A DNA stretch of 64,000 nucleotides from Azadirachta indica (GCA_022749755.1 CM040450.1:1246523-1310522), one strand, 5' to 3'. Numbered from the stretch's first letter, positions 1 through 12,499 are shown. A program made the numbers and translations. The notes: generated by a model not told the origin, from the letters alone.

Positions 1-95
1 ATAAAATCTCACGAGAGAAGTGATTCAAGCAAGCAAACGAAATAAATTAATATTGCTTCATTGACGCCAACTCAAATTAAATTAGGCTAACTTAC

Positions 96-3000
96 CTCCA
101 ACATCCAATGTTCCTTTGAATCTAATTGCAATTAAATAGAAACCTCTTATTGACGAAAGAGATGTTAGATTAGAAGATAAAATGTTACAGTTGAGGATGG
201 TATAACTTAAAGCAAGAACTTCCAACTTACTCAAACTTGCAAATAAATAATTGAAAATTCTCCAAATCAATTATGAAAATAATAGTATCCATGGGAAACA
301 TAAAAAATAAAATTTTTAAGTGCTTTTTAAAGATTAACAAATTTATGAGAAACATTAGTTATCCATGCTAAATAGGAAATTTAAGAAAATCGCTTCATTT
401 AAATTGCATCCCAATGATTAGAAGAACTAATTTAGAATTGAATCAAATAAGAAATTATTTTTTATATTCAAATAATTTTTTTTAATTATTATTTTTAAAT
501 ACTACATGAGTTTAGAATAAACCTCTCCCAAATTCTTTTTTGAAAAAGATTATCTATATATATGTTGAAAGGAAAATCAAAATTTTCATTGAATCTAATT
601 TCATATTCACACATAAAAATTGTTAATTTAAAATTGAGTTAAATAAATCTCTTAAAAGAAAAAAAAGAGATTCACAAATTAAATAAATTAATTAAGTTAA
701 TTATTATCTTAATTAAAAATTTTCAAGCCAGTTAATCTAAATTGTTCAATTGCAAAACATTTACTAATTGTTTTAAAATCTTTGCAAATTTTATAAAGAA
801 ATTGACATGGAAGAAATTTCCAATCACTTGAAGAGTCGTGCTAAAGAGAAACGCAAAAAAAATTGCTTTGTTTAGATTACCTTCGAAGGATTGGAAGAAA
901 TTCTTATTTTAGAAACAACAAAAGAAATTTTTGTCTTTTCTGCACTTTGACCCAAGGTCCACGAGCTATAAACCCATGGGTGGTAAGTCCAATGAAAAAA
1001 TGAATTATTTGTTAGTGAGTAAGACTAAAGTAAAAGCGGGGCAACAAAAGGGCAGCCTTAACTTCTCATTACATTCACAACCCAATTGGGCCTTAGTACC
1101 TATAAAGCCCTCATTACTGATCCATTAGGTTCAAGTCCACAGTTCAAAAAACACAAACATTGGATCAGAATTTTAACATGTGGAGCATATATAAAAAATC
1201 CTGGCCCAATCGAAATAATAGTATTTTTATATAATAATTTAAGTCTCATCAGAATTATGATTAAGAAAGAAATCATAATCCTAATAGAAGAAAAGAAAGA
1301 AAGGAAACAAAAGATATAAAAGGAGAAAAAGTAAGAGAGAAGGATTTTTTTTTGCAAAGTAAAAAAATTTATTAGTTGTAACGTAGGAATGAATTTTTGA
1401 TGTCAATAGGATTAATAATTATTAAATTAAATAATTTGTTTTAAAAATAAAAAGAAGCTATTTAAATGCCTTTAATCTTATAAAAAAAAATCAAATTAGA
1501 TTAATTAGATTAATTAATTTTGTTCAAGTTGAACAAATTCCACAATTTAAGAATAGATCATTTTTTCACCTTATCTTTAAGGTCAATAATTCCTTTCAAC
1601 ATATTACCATAAAAATATAATTATGATCAAATTTAGTTCGTTAAGTCTAATCAAATTATTGGTTATTATTCCAACTGGATAAAGCATCCCCGCAAAGCTA
1701 TTTGATAGAGCTTCCTCAAAAAAAATTTTGTATCTCAGAAAAAAAAAAAAGGTTAAATTAAAGCAAAGTTAAATAAATCTTCCAAAAAAAAAAGAGTTCA
1801 GCAATTGTATTCGCAAATGAAATACATTATTAAATTGATTATTATCTTAATCAAAAAATTTCAAGAGATAACAACTTACACAAACCTACAAATAATTAAT
1901 TAAGTTAATTATTATTTTGATTAAATATTTTTAAAGCAGTTAATTGAACTTTTTTAGTTGCCAAACATTGACTAATTTGTTTTAATTTTTTAAAAAAAAT
2001 TAAAAAAATTAGTTATTTTTTTAAAAGTTCATCTAGTGAAGTTAATGCTGAAGAATTTTGTAAACATGGGAAGAACCCTGGTGGAACGAAAATTGGAAAA
2101 TTTTGCTTTTTTTAAATTGCATTAGAGTGATTAGAAGAAAAATTGGAGAAAAAAAAAACATAAAGAAGAGAAGAGAAAGAAATGAACTTGATTAGGAGTA
2201 ATTTTTAAATTAAAAATAATTTGTATAAATTTTTATAACTAATTTAAAATTTTTAAACATATAAGAAATTTTTTTTGTTTCTTCTCATATGCAAATCATA
2301 TTTTTCTAATTATTAATTTTTAAATATTACATGAATTTAAACTAAAACCCTCCAATTTCTTGTGGGAGAAAAAGAAAAATACGATCAATCTAAATACTTA
2401 AAGCAATCGTTGTAGTTTCTTAAAATTATTGTACAGTGTACATGAAAGACCAAACATTATTGAATTAAAGAATCTATTTTTAAAAAAAATAAAAAAGAAA
2501 AAATAATTTACTTGAAAGCCTTTAAGCTTGTAGAAAAAAAAAATTAATTAGATTAATTAATTTTTTTCTAAGTTGAATAAAGTCCACACAAAGATGGAAG
2601 AATTGATCATTTTTATAACTTATTTTATTTAACATCAATAATTTTTTTGATATATTATTGTGCAAAATTTCTTTGATCTATTCAAATTATTGGATTATAT
2701 TTCAACTTAATAAAGGATTAGTAAAGGTGGGAGAAGACATTACCTTTAAACTCAATACTTCCTTTCAATTTGTTAATATACAAAAACAATCTGTTCAATG
2801 ATGAAAGACCCTTGAGAGATGACCAGATGCTATTATTGAATAAATTATTTCCCAGATGGAGAACTTTCAATTTGCTCAATTTTGATAGTCTTTCTAGACC
2901 TGGAATACAACAAACAATTAATATCAAGAGAATATAATTTTTATTCATGTTTCAATCTAGATGCTTAAGATTTCTCAAATGTAATAATTGCAAAATCTTC

Positions 3001-3600
3001 AAAGTAATTCCCTAAATTTTAATATTACTAAGAATGATCTTTTAATTGATTTTATCAAAATAATTTGAAATTGACTTTTTTAAAAATATTATTTGAAACT
3101 TGGTTGAACATAAAACGAAAAACTAGAGATATTCACCTTCAAATCTCATTTGTAATTAAAATGTTAAAATTAATTATACAGAAGAAAGTAAAGTACCTTC
3201 ATTTTTAATACAACCAGCTATACAGTTATCACTTAAGTATTTCTAACTCTTCAAAAGAAGTGAACAAAGATGCATTCAAATACCACGACTCATTCAACCA
3301 ATTCCTAGTAGCATAAAGATCTAGTGTTGTCACTCTTCGAGTGGTGTTGTTACACTTAACCCTTTCCCACTGACAACAATCTGAATTCTCTTTTCCCTCC
3401 ACCCAGTTTGTAAGCCATCCAAGATTATTGAAGAAAGGTTTAAGTTGCAAGAGAGCTAATCTCTCATGTCCCCAACATCCCTCATTGTATTGATAATTGT
3501 TAAATAAAACAAACATCAAGAAGAAGAACTTCACCCACTTTATATAAAAGTGATGATAGAAGTGAATTGAATCTTCCCTATTTATATAAAAGGAAGCCAA
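96..3600 (-). pseudogene. LRR receptor-like protein (RLP), 5' part, broken
   Basis: Family role: RLPs are plasma-membrane leucine-rich-repeat receptors without a kinase, used in defence or development. Exon 1 (about 3229-3600) has a hydrophobic segment (KFFFLMFVLF), the mature N-terminus GCWGHERLALLQLKPFF and the LRR cap motif DCCQWERVKCNN. It continues to SLFTSFEELEIL; then the frame breaks, because the expected continuation LSDNCIAGCIKNE is in another frame before a GT donor near 3194. Exon 2 (2744-2899, flanked by AG and GT) reads GLERLSKLSKLKVLHLGNN and SSLKGLSSLNRLFL, two LRRs. Exon 3 (96 to about 241, GT donor at 94-95) reads LFASLSKLEVLALSYTIL and RFKGTLDVGG. The gene runs off the window start, so the ectodomain end, TM helix and tail are not visible. 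Exon 1 has no convincing ATG upstream of the hydrophobic segment. Together with the frame break this suggests a pseudogene. Family assignment is strong; inactivity is inferred. Confidence 0.78.
300..2720. repeat. Duplicated intron segments inside the RLP gene
   Basis: The AT-rich introns of the RLP remnant contain internal copies of one another. The block at 1470-1700 (GCCTTTAATCTTATA onward, ending CAACTGGATAAAG) matches 2518-2715. The block at 632-785 matches 1766-1980 and the block at 420-530 matches 2270-2360, all diverged. This is what is left when LRR exon-plus-intron units duplicate in tandem and some exons are then lost. No further LRR exon could be read between 300 and 2700. Confidence 0.55.
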
Positions 3601-4060
3601 TTTTTTTTTTTTCCCTCATTGACTTGGATGTCATTTTCAACAATTATTCTCAATTTCTTTTTTTGTGACAAAAGACAAAAGAATCTATGGTAGCTTTTTC
3701 TAAAATTGATTATTTCAAAGTCTAATTTACAAAAAAATAATTAAATTTATAAATGTTTATTTTATAAAGCTAATAAATACAAAAATTTACGGTTATTATA
3801 TTACTGTTATGTTATATACAACTATAATTTCTTTTATTTATAATTTTTAACATAAAATATATTAATAAAGAATTATATATTAATTAAATAAAAAATAGTA
3901 ATTATCAAATGCATTTTAGGATCCAAGATCTATCAACTGAATTGAAATTGATTAGGCTAAACTAGAAATTAAAAAATTTTAATTTTTATATAAAAGAAGT
4001 AAATATTTTCACTTCATATTTGCAATTTTTTTTCAACTTAAAAACGTAGTATACCTCAAA
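3601..4060. other. AT-rich flank upstream of the RLP
   Basis: Very AT-rich sequence upstream of the first RLP exon. It would hold the promoter if the gene were active. I see no coding content and no clear regulatory motif. Confidence 0.4.
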
Positions 4061-5990
4061 GTTTGGTCTTAAATTATCAGACTCTTTCGTATCTTTTCGT
4101 ATTGGTCATATTAGAATAATTTTTTATGATTATAAGTCTTCTTCCTGTAATATCATCATACTTTTCGAAATTCATGAAATAAAATCAAATTTTTAAAATC
4201 AAATTTTTTTCTTCTTAAAAGTTAATATAATTATAAATGTCCATTCATATTTTATTAGTTGATTTAAAATTAAGTTAATTTACAAATTACAAATATTCTT
4301 TGCAAATATTTATTTATTTTTATCTAAAATTTTTTAGTAGACTAATAAATCTCAATATATGAATTTAAATCATATTTTTGTATTTATAATATATGAATAT
4401 AATAATACAATTACAAAATTTAGAAATGTAATGTGTGAGATATATGGGTTGGGTCAGGTTGGGTTTATGACATAATTTGCCCATTACTGGGTCTTGAGAC
4501 CCGTCACAATAATATACACAAATAAAACATTGTATTAAGAATAAAACGAAAATATATAAAATATAAGATATTTCTTATGTTACATTTACTTGTCTATTTT
4601 AATAAATATATGTACAAGTGGCCTGATTTTATTCAACCAACTAAAAAATAATATTTAATCAAATATACCCTTCTTTAAGTTTTCACTTGTATCAATGGTC
4701 TCCTTATTATCTTTGTTTGTCATATAACAAAAAATTTTCTGTAATTGTGTAATTTTCTTTGTGTCTTATTATTATATTATTAAAAAATATAATTGTGTTC
4801 ATTCTATCCACAAACAGATGGTGCCTTAATGATAAAAGAAGATGAAGAATTGTCTCTATTTTAGATTTCTTGAAAGTAGTTACATGTACTTCCTATGTAA
4901 TTATATTATTTAGTTGACTAGAAATTTAAAATCAATCCCAAGATTTCTGATTGTAATCTTCTCCTATTTATTAATTTATTTTGATATTTGCGAAGTAACA
5001 TTTTTACAATCATAATCTTTTCATTTAATTATTATCACATCATCTAGAAAATTACTTCTGACAGTAGACATAATGCCTCAAGGAAACAGATCCCTTTTTT
5101 TTCTCTCTAAATTTCAATAAATTAAATTATAGATATATCTAAATACATGAATTAAATGATATACGTATGTCCAATTTACAACATTAAATACAAATATCTA
5201 AATTAAGTTCTCAATTAAATATTTTTACTTTATATAAATTTAACAACTAAATATTTAATTCTTAATTAAGAAATCAACTCATATAAAATATTCGAATAAA
5301 TAAAATGTAATGATTGGCCCTCCTATAAGTTAGTGTCTTCATTTTTTTTTAATATTGGTCATATTAATACAATTTTTTAGATAGTAGTTTTTCTATGGCC
5401 TATTATCATATTTTTAATAGAAGTATTTATGTTTATATACAAAAAGAAAAAATAAGTCGATCTTTTGGAAAAAAAGTTTTACACTTAAAACATTATTATG
5501 TATATATTTAATTTTAAAATGCCAGATTAAATATAAAGTCCAAAACCATGCTAAAAAATCTTTAAAATATTGTAAGTTATATTGATTAAATTAATATGTG
5601 ATTGGTGTATTAGTACCATTTAAGTAAAATATATAGTGATTTTTATACAATATGATGTTGTGTTGATTAAAATATCATATGCTATGTATTTAAAAATTGA
5701 ATTAGAATCTAATTATTTTTATGAAAGCAAATAAATTAAAGTTTTTTTTAGAAATTAATACACTTTTCATATTTATTTTATTAGAAAATTTTAAATCATT
5801 AAAGTCATCACTCTAACAAATTGACCAATATCTATATATAATCAACTTGCAATTTATTGATGCCATTCATATATTATCCATAAAAGATTCATTGAAATGA
5901 CAAAAAATTCATTGACATTGTGTTTAGCAAAAGAATTGACTTGTGTGGGTACTATAATAACAAATGGAAAGGTAATGTATATTAAGTTCA
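4061..5990 (+). repeat. Diverged copies of the inverted-repeat family
   Basis: Several stretches here are old relatives of the inverted repeat to the right. 4545-5060 aligns with 8290-8760 of the right arm in the same orientation; shared words include TTTCTTTGTGTCTTATTATT and TTTAAAATCAATCC. 4061-4170 and 5310-5440 resemble each other and another part of the arm. 5754-5985 aligns with the spacer 7551-7789, for example TTTATTTTATTAGAA against TTTGTTCTATTAGAA. Divergence is roughly 25-35% by eye. The family is therefore older than the inverted duplication. No protein coding was seen, and whether it is a transposon is not clear. Confidence 0.55.
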
Positions 5991-6054
5991 TTTGTCTTCT
6001 CTGCAAATAAAAATTTTACGAATACTTTTTTAACCAATGACCTCATTGGTTAAT

Positions 6055-7537
6055 CTGTAATTTGGTCCAAATTTCATATTTCAAACTTTTTGATTTGGTC
6101 AAATTTTTAGGTTTTAAAGAGTTGGATTTTGATCCAATTTTGAATTTTGAGCTTGACAAAATCATTATGCACAATTATATATAAAAGTATACATATATTA
6201 AAATACAAAGAAATACCACACTTGTGTCTTGAGATTTTATTTGAGCTTGATTTTCTTTTCCATTTCTTAGATTGGACGGTGTATTTTATAATCATCAAAA
6301 TCCGAGTTTACGTGACCCTTAAGTCAATAGTTTTTACTTTAAACTAATTAAAATTTCTTAGATTAAAAACAAAATAAATTTCCTGATTTATCTTAGTGAA
6401 ACTAGTTATGTCACTATTTTAATAGATGATCTATAATATTATACTTTCAGGTAGATAGAATATAATAAGCATCAAACTAGTTGTGGTATCCTATATAATA
6501 ATATAAATACTTTTATAAAGAATATGATAACAAGTCATAAAAAGACTACTATTTATATGGGAAAGAAAAAAGAAAAGAACTGTTTTTAGATAATATGATA
6601 ACATTTCATTGAAAAGATTAAAATTGTGAAAAATTATATCAATCGAAAAATATGGAAAGAAATTAACATATTTGAGAAGATTATAATTGGAAATTTCCGG
6701 ATTGATTTTAAATTCCTAGTCAACTAATAAAACATAAAGGTCTTTATCTTTCTTACGTTTAAGACGTCATGCTTTTGTGAATAGAATGAAGACACAAGTA
6801 TATTTATGAAGAATATAATAATAAGACACAAAGAAAATTGTACAATTATAAAAAATTATTTTAATATGACAAATGAAAAGATAATAAGAAGATCATCAAT
6901 ATTAGAGGAAGAATTGAGGTAGAAAATATTTGATTAGATGTTATTTATTAGTTGATTGAATCAAACAGGGCTATTTATAGAAACATAAATTTGTTGAAAT
7001 AGACAATAAATGTAAAATAAGAAAGTTGAGTGCCACACTATATATTATAAGTATTTTAGAGTAGCCACAATATTGATAGTATTTAAACTTAATGGTGCTT
7101 TTTAAAAGCAAAAAAATAAATCTTATTCTTATTTTTTAGTGCTTCACTATTATAAACACAAAGATTTTTAAAGAAATATTTATTTTTCAAACAAGATTTT
7201 AGAAAAATGGTAGAGTTACTTAAATGTATATCCTTATAGTTTTCATGCTCAAATGATTAGAACACCAACTTCTTTTTTCTTGACAAGTCGTAATCACGCA
7301 TACAAGTCATTTTCTAAAGAATAATAATAAATCACATAGAAGACAATGTCAAGGAGACAGACTTGAAGACTAAGACTTAAGGTAAGAAGAACATTTTAAA
7401 CATTTGGTAATTACATGGCAATGAATTATTAAGTTATAATTTTCTAACTTAATATAAATATATTATTAAATTTATATAATAAGAATATTAAAATATTTTA
7501 ATTTTATTTGTTCACAAGTATAACATATCAAATTTAT
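6055..7537 (-). repeat. Long inverted repeat, left arm (1,483 bp)
   Basis: This arm is the reverse complement of 7790-9272. Paired positions always sum to 15,327, so there are no indels along the stretches compared. The only mismatch I found is 6398 G against 8929 A. The outer 272 bp (6055-6326) are the start of a copia LTR in reverse orientation; the rest belongs to the noncoding repeat family seen at 4.0-6.0 kb. Identical 66-residue reading frames appear in both arms simply because the DNA is duplicated; they are not convincing genes. Confidence 0.95.
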
Positions 7538-7789
7538 TTTAATTTCATTGGAAGTTAACACGCTTTCTATATTTGTTCTATTAGAAGACTTTGAATAATC
7601 AAAGTCTTTACTCCGAAAATTGGGCAATCCCTGTATACTGTCAAATCAAATTGGCAGTTAATTGTGATGTCGGAATACCATTAATATATTATCAACATTC
7701 TTTTTCTAGAATGACAAATGGTTTATTGACCTTATTTTTAGAAGAAGAATGATTTTTGAGAGTATTATAATCAAAAAAAGAAGGAAAAG
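7538..7789. repeat. Spacer (loop) of the long inverted repeat
   Basis: 252 bp of unpaired sequence separate the two arms. It has a diverged copy at 5754-5985, so it belongs to the same repeat family and is not random filler. No open frame of note. Confidence 0.8.
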
Positions 7790-9272
7790 ATAAATTTGAT
7801 ATGTTATACTTGTGAACAAATAAAATTAAAATATTTTAATATTCTTATTATATAAATTTAATAATATATTTATATTAAGTTAGAAAATTATAACTTAATA
7901 ATTCATTGCCATGTAATTACCAAATGTTTAAAATGTTCTTCTTACCTTAAGTCTTAGTCTTCAAGTCTGTCTCCTTGACATTGTCTTCTATGTGATTTAT
8001 TATTATTCTTTAGAAAATGACTTGTATGCGTGATTACGACTTGTCAAGAAAAAAGAAGTTGGTGTTCTAATCATTTGAGCATGAAAACTATAAGGATATA
8101 CATTTAAGTAACTCTACCATTTTTCTAAAATCTTGTTTGAAAAATAAATATTTCTTTAAAAATCTTTGTGTTTATAATAGTGAAGCACTAAAAAATAAGA
8201 ATAAGATTTATTTTTTTGCTTTTAAAAAGCACCATTAAGTTTAAATACTATCAATATTGTGGCTACTCTAAAATACTTATAATATATAGTGTGGCACTCA
8301 ACTTTCTTATTTTACATTTATTGTCTATTTCAACAAATTTATGTTTCTATAAATAGCCCTGTTTGATTCAATCAACTAATAAATAACATCTAATCAAATA
8401 TTTTCTACCTCAATTCTTCCTCTAATATTGATGATCTTCTTATTATCTTTTCATTTGTCATATTAAAATAATTTTTTATAATTGTACAATTTTCTTTGTG
8501 TCTTATTATTATATTCTTCATAAATATACTTGTGTCTTCATTCTATTCACAAAAGCATGACGTCTTAAACGTAAGAAAGATAAAGACCTTTATGTTTTAT
8601 TAGTTGACTAGGAATTTAAAATCAATCCGGAAATTTCCAATTATAATCTTCTCAAATATGTTAATTTCTTTCCATATTTTTCGATTGATATAATTTTTCA
8701 CAATTTTAATCTTTTCAATGAAATGTTATCATATTATCTAAAAACAGTTCTTTTCTTTTTTCTTTCCCATATAAATAGTAGTCTTTTTATGACTTGTTAT
8801 CATATTCTTTATAAAAGTATTTATATTATTATATAGGATACCACAACTAGTTTGATGCTTATTATATTCTATCTACCTGAAAGTATAATATTATAGATCA
8901 TCTATTAAAATAGTGACATAACTAGTTTAACTAAGATAAATCAGGAAATTTATTTTGTTTTTAATCTAAGAAATTTTAATTAGTTTAAAGTAAAAACTAT
9001 TGACTTAAGGGTCACGTAAACTCGGATTTTGATGATTATAAAATACACCGTCCAATCTAAGAAATGGAAAAGAAAATCAAGCTCAAATAAAATCTCAAGA
9101 CACAAGTGTGGTATTTCTTTGTATTTTAATATATGTATACTTTTATATATAATTGTGCATAATGATTTTGTCAAGCTCAAAATTCAAAATTGGATCAAAA
9201 TCCAACTCTTTAAAACCTAAAAATTTGACCAAATCAAAAAGTTTGAAATATGAAATTTGGACCAAATTACAG
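7790..9272 (+). repeat. Long inverted repeat, right arm (1,483 bp)
   Basis: Partner of 6055-7537. The inner boundary is sharp: 7790 pairs with 7537 and pairing is lost at 7789/7538. The outer boundary (9272 with 6055) falls inside the copia LTR that starts at 9001, while the LTR itself continues past the arm to 10246. A transcript crossing both arms would fold into a hairpin with a stem of almost 1.5 kb. Confidence 0.95.
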
Positions 9273-10246
9273 GTTTAAAAACCATGAAAATGGACCAAAT
9301 TGAAAAGTTTTCAAAACTACCAAAAAACTGGTTTAAAAGCGCTTGATCCAACAGAATTGGTTTAGACTAGTTTGGTCGACTGACTAGACCGGTCGTTAAT
9401 CAAACCGAAGGCAGAATGTGATTTTAGATGGTCGACTGAATCAAAGCCTTTGGTTGACAGAACTAGATTGGTCAATCAACTGAACTAAAGGCAGAATGCT
9501 CTTTTGGGTTGGTCAACCGAACTGAATTAATCGATCAAACGATCCTTTTAGACTAGTCAATCAATCTCCTGAGCTTTTATTCTGAGGTTTTTGACTTTTT
9601 CTTAATCGATAGAACTGATCTCTCTGATTAACCAAAATGTACGAGACTTTGAATTTTTAAATCTCTAACGACTGGTTTCTTAGTCAAATATAAATTTGGT
9701 ACGTTACACTCATTGAACAACTTTTAAAAATATATTTATGAGCTATCTTAAGTTGTTACAACATCAACCGTACTATCTTAACCTACAAATCATCATATGC
9801 ATATTAGAATCTTCAAGAGCTCTCAAATTTCATTATCCATATTTGAAAAGATCATGCTTGTAAGTTTTTCTTTTACATTCAACTTTGTTTTCATGGTAAC
9901 AAAGTGAAGAGTTGAGTCTTTCACTTGGCTGAGTGAGATTGTGAGTGTTTAAGATGAACCAAACATTGAAAGGGTTAAAGAATTTCAAACCCTAGGTTGT
10001 AATTGTGAAGTCTTGCGGAATTAAGCCTTATTGTTAGTAAATACTTCAAGTGAGTCTTGAAGGAGTGGATGTAAGCTGAAATATTGTCAAACTACTATAA
10101 ATTGTTGTGTTCATTTCCCTATCCCTTAAACTCCCTCATTTGTGTTTGGGTTAAATTTGTGATTGTTTGGGTTAAGATTTGAATTTGTTGCAATTTGATT
10201 TAGAAACCTGATTCACCCCCTTTTTGGGTTGCTTATTAGTATTTCA
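9001..10246 (+). mobile_element. 5' LTR of Ty1/copia element
   Basis: The LTR begins TGACTTAAGGGTCACG and ends TATTAGTATTTCA, immediately before a primer-binding site. Identity as an LTR is supported by a second copy in reverse at 39669-40722, which shares the start (TGACCTTAGTGTCACA), CGTCCAATC..AAGAAAT, the segment around GGAATTAAG, and the end GGTTGCTTATTAGTATTTCA. The first 272 bp are also part of the inverted-repeat arm. The middle carries repeated GGTCGACTGACTAGACC-like words. Confidence 0.82.
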
Positions 10247-10248
10247 AT

Positions 10249-10259
10249 TGGTATTACAG
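10249..10259 (+). other. Primer-binding site of copia element
   Basis: TGGTATTACAG lies 2 bp after the LTR end. It is a degenerate form of the initiator tRNA-Met complement (TGGTATCAGAGC) used by plant copia elements. Confidence 0.65.
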
Positions 10260-10302
10260 TTTGGTTCTCTAGTGAAAGATTAATCATCTTAGCGTCAATC
10301 CA

Positions 10303-12480
10303 ATGGCAACCTTAAGACATGTAGAAGGTCAATTCACTTACAGGCCTCCATTTTATGATAGAAATTACTATCCTTATTGGAAGGCAAGTATAGGAATTTC
10401 TTTGCAAGCATGTGACTATCAATTATGGCAAATGGTTAGCGAGGGACGTCAAATTCCCACAAAGAAGAATAAAGAAAAAGAGGAGGTTCCTAAGCCTAAC
10501 TGGGAATGGGATGAAACCGACAAGAAAAATGTCTCCCTAAATGCAAACGTCGTAAACACCTTATATTATGGGGTAGATAAGAAAGAGTTCTATAGAATTG
10601 TTTAGTGTGAGACAACCTATGAAAATTGGCATGCCTTAGAGGTAGTGCATGATGGTACAAGCCAACTGAAGGAATTGAAAATTAGTAAACTTACTTGGCA
10701 ATATGAGTTATTTAAGATAGAGTAATATGAATCCATCCATGCCATGTACATTAGGTTTACAGACATTGTAAACTCTCTCAAGGCTCTTAGTAAAGCATAC
10801 TCTAACAGTAAGTAAGTTAAGAAAATCCTAAAATCCTTAATTATAGAGTGGAAGGCAAAGATAATGGCTATAAAAAAAGCTAAGAATCTCAACACACTTT
10901 CCCTTAATGATTTTATTGCTTCACTCATGGACTATGAAGATAAAATTTTAGATGACCGAGTGGATGAGGACAAAAAGAAAAAAAACATTGCTTTCAAGTC
11001 ATCAATAATTGAAAGTAATGATGAAGAAGAATAAGATGACAATCAAGAGATAACTGCTCTTATGGCAAAGAAGCCCAAAAGCTTCATAAGAAACAAGAAA
11101 AATCTTGAAGAAAGCCCTTCAAAAAATTTGTGAATGAAAATCAAAAGGATGAGAAGAGTAAGAGAAACCAATTTATTTGTTATAAATGCAACAATCTTGA
11201 GCATGTGAAAGTGGACTACCCATTTGGTGTAGATAAGAAAGAGTTCCATAGAATTTTCATGTGTGAGATGGCCTATGAAATTTGACATAGAGGTAGTGCA
11301 TGAAGTTACAAGCCAAGTACAGGAATTGAAAATTAGTAGACTCACTAAACAATATAAGTTGATCAAGATGGAGTCACATGAATACATCCATGCCATATAC
11401 ACTAGGTTTATGGATATTGTAAACGCTCTCAAGGCTCTTTATAAAACATACTCCAATAGTAAGCAGGTCAAGAAAATCCTAAGATCCTTACTTAAAGAGT
11501 GAAGGGCAAAGATGACGACCATAGAAGAAACTAAGAATCTCAACACAGTTTCTTTTAATGGTCTCATTGGTTCACTTATAGGCTATGAAGATAAAATTTT
11601 AGATGACCGAATGGATAAGGATGAAAAGAAAAACAATGCTTTCAAGTCATCAATAATTTGACAGTGATGATGAAGAAGAACAAGATGACAATGAAGAGAT
11701 AATTGCTCTCATGGCAAAGAAGCTCAAGAGCTTCCTAAGAAACAGGAATAATCTTGAAGAAAGCCCTTCAACGAATTGTAAGAGAACATTAAAAGGGTGA
11801 GAGGAGTGAGAGAAACCAATTTATTTATTATAAATGCAACAAACTTAGGTATGTGAAAGCGGATTGCCCACTCCTCAAATACAAGGGAAGATGGTGGCAA
11901 CATGGGATGATGATGAAGAAAGCTCATCCAATGATGATTCCTCAAATAAAAGTTGCCAACATGTGCTTCATGGCTCTTGGTAGTGATGAGTATATGATTT
12001 TGAACCTTCTTCTTTATATGATGAATTATTAGATACTTTGAAGAATTACATAAAAACTTCAAAAAAGTGGTCTCTAAGAACCAAAATCTTAAAAAGAAAA
12101 ATTGATATTTTGTCTAGAAATCTCTTCTTTGAAAGAAATAAATGTTATTTTTGAAAAGGAGAAGGAAATGCATCTAAATGAAATTCTTGTCAAGTTTACT
12201 AAGGGCCAAAATGGTTTAGAACTTCTTCTTGAATCTTAAAAATATATGTTTGACAAGAGTGGCATTGGCTACAAGCTACACTCTAAGCAAAAGCTTTACA
12301 AAAGTTATTTTATAAAATCTTCTCCCAAAATTGAAACAAATGCTACATGCACATATTGCGATATTTATAGGCATTTAAACAATAGATGTCTAATGAAGGT
12401 GAAATATGTTTGGTTTCAACATGAAATGGGTTCCAAAAAGAACCAATATTAATGCCCAAGGGCCCAAGAAAATTTGGGTA
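10303..12480 (+). pseudogene. Copia gag, broken and internally duplicated
   Basis: Capsid-type Gag would package the element's RNA. The first 100 codons are open and read MATLRHVEGQFTYRPPFYD, then YYPYWKASIGISLQ and DYQLWQMVSEGRQIP, typical of the UBN2/DUF4219-type Gag of plant copia elements. After a stop at 10603 the frame is broken many times. A 656-bp stretch that includes the zinc knuckle is present twice in tandem. The knuckles are both damaged: CYKCNNLEHVKVDY in copy 1 (last Cys lost) and YYKCNKLRYVKADC in copy 2 (first Cys and His lost). A tail region with CTYCDIYRHLNNRC follows near 12350. No functional protein is expected. Confidence 0.85.
10573..11875 (+). repeat. Tandem duplication inside gag
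   Basis: 10573-11228 and 11229-11875 are direct copies, about 90% alike by eye. Both start at GTAGATAAGAAAGAGTT and end after the zinc-knuckle codons (TATAAATGCAACAA then GTGAAAG). The offset changes from 656 to 648, showing small indels since duplication. This is not usual copia organisation. Confidence 0.88.
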
Positions 12481-12499
12481 CATAAGACCTCAACTTAAT

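Noticed and set aside
6147..6347. Identical 66- and 63-residue frames mirrored at 8980-9180 and 9029-9220
   Set aside because: They are identical because the DNA is an inverted duplication. Composition is AT-driven, no domain is visible, and part of the frame lies in an LTR.
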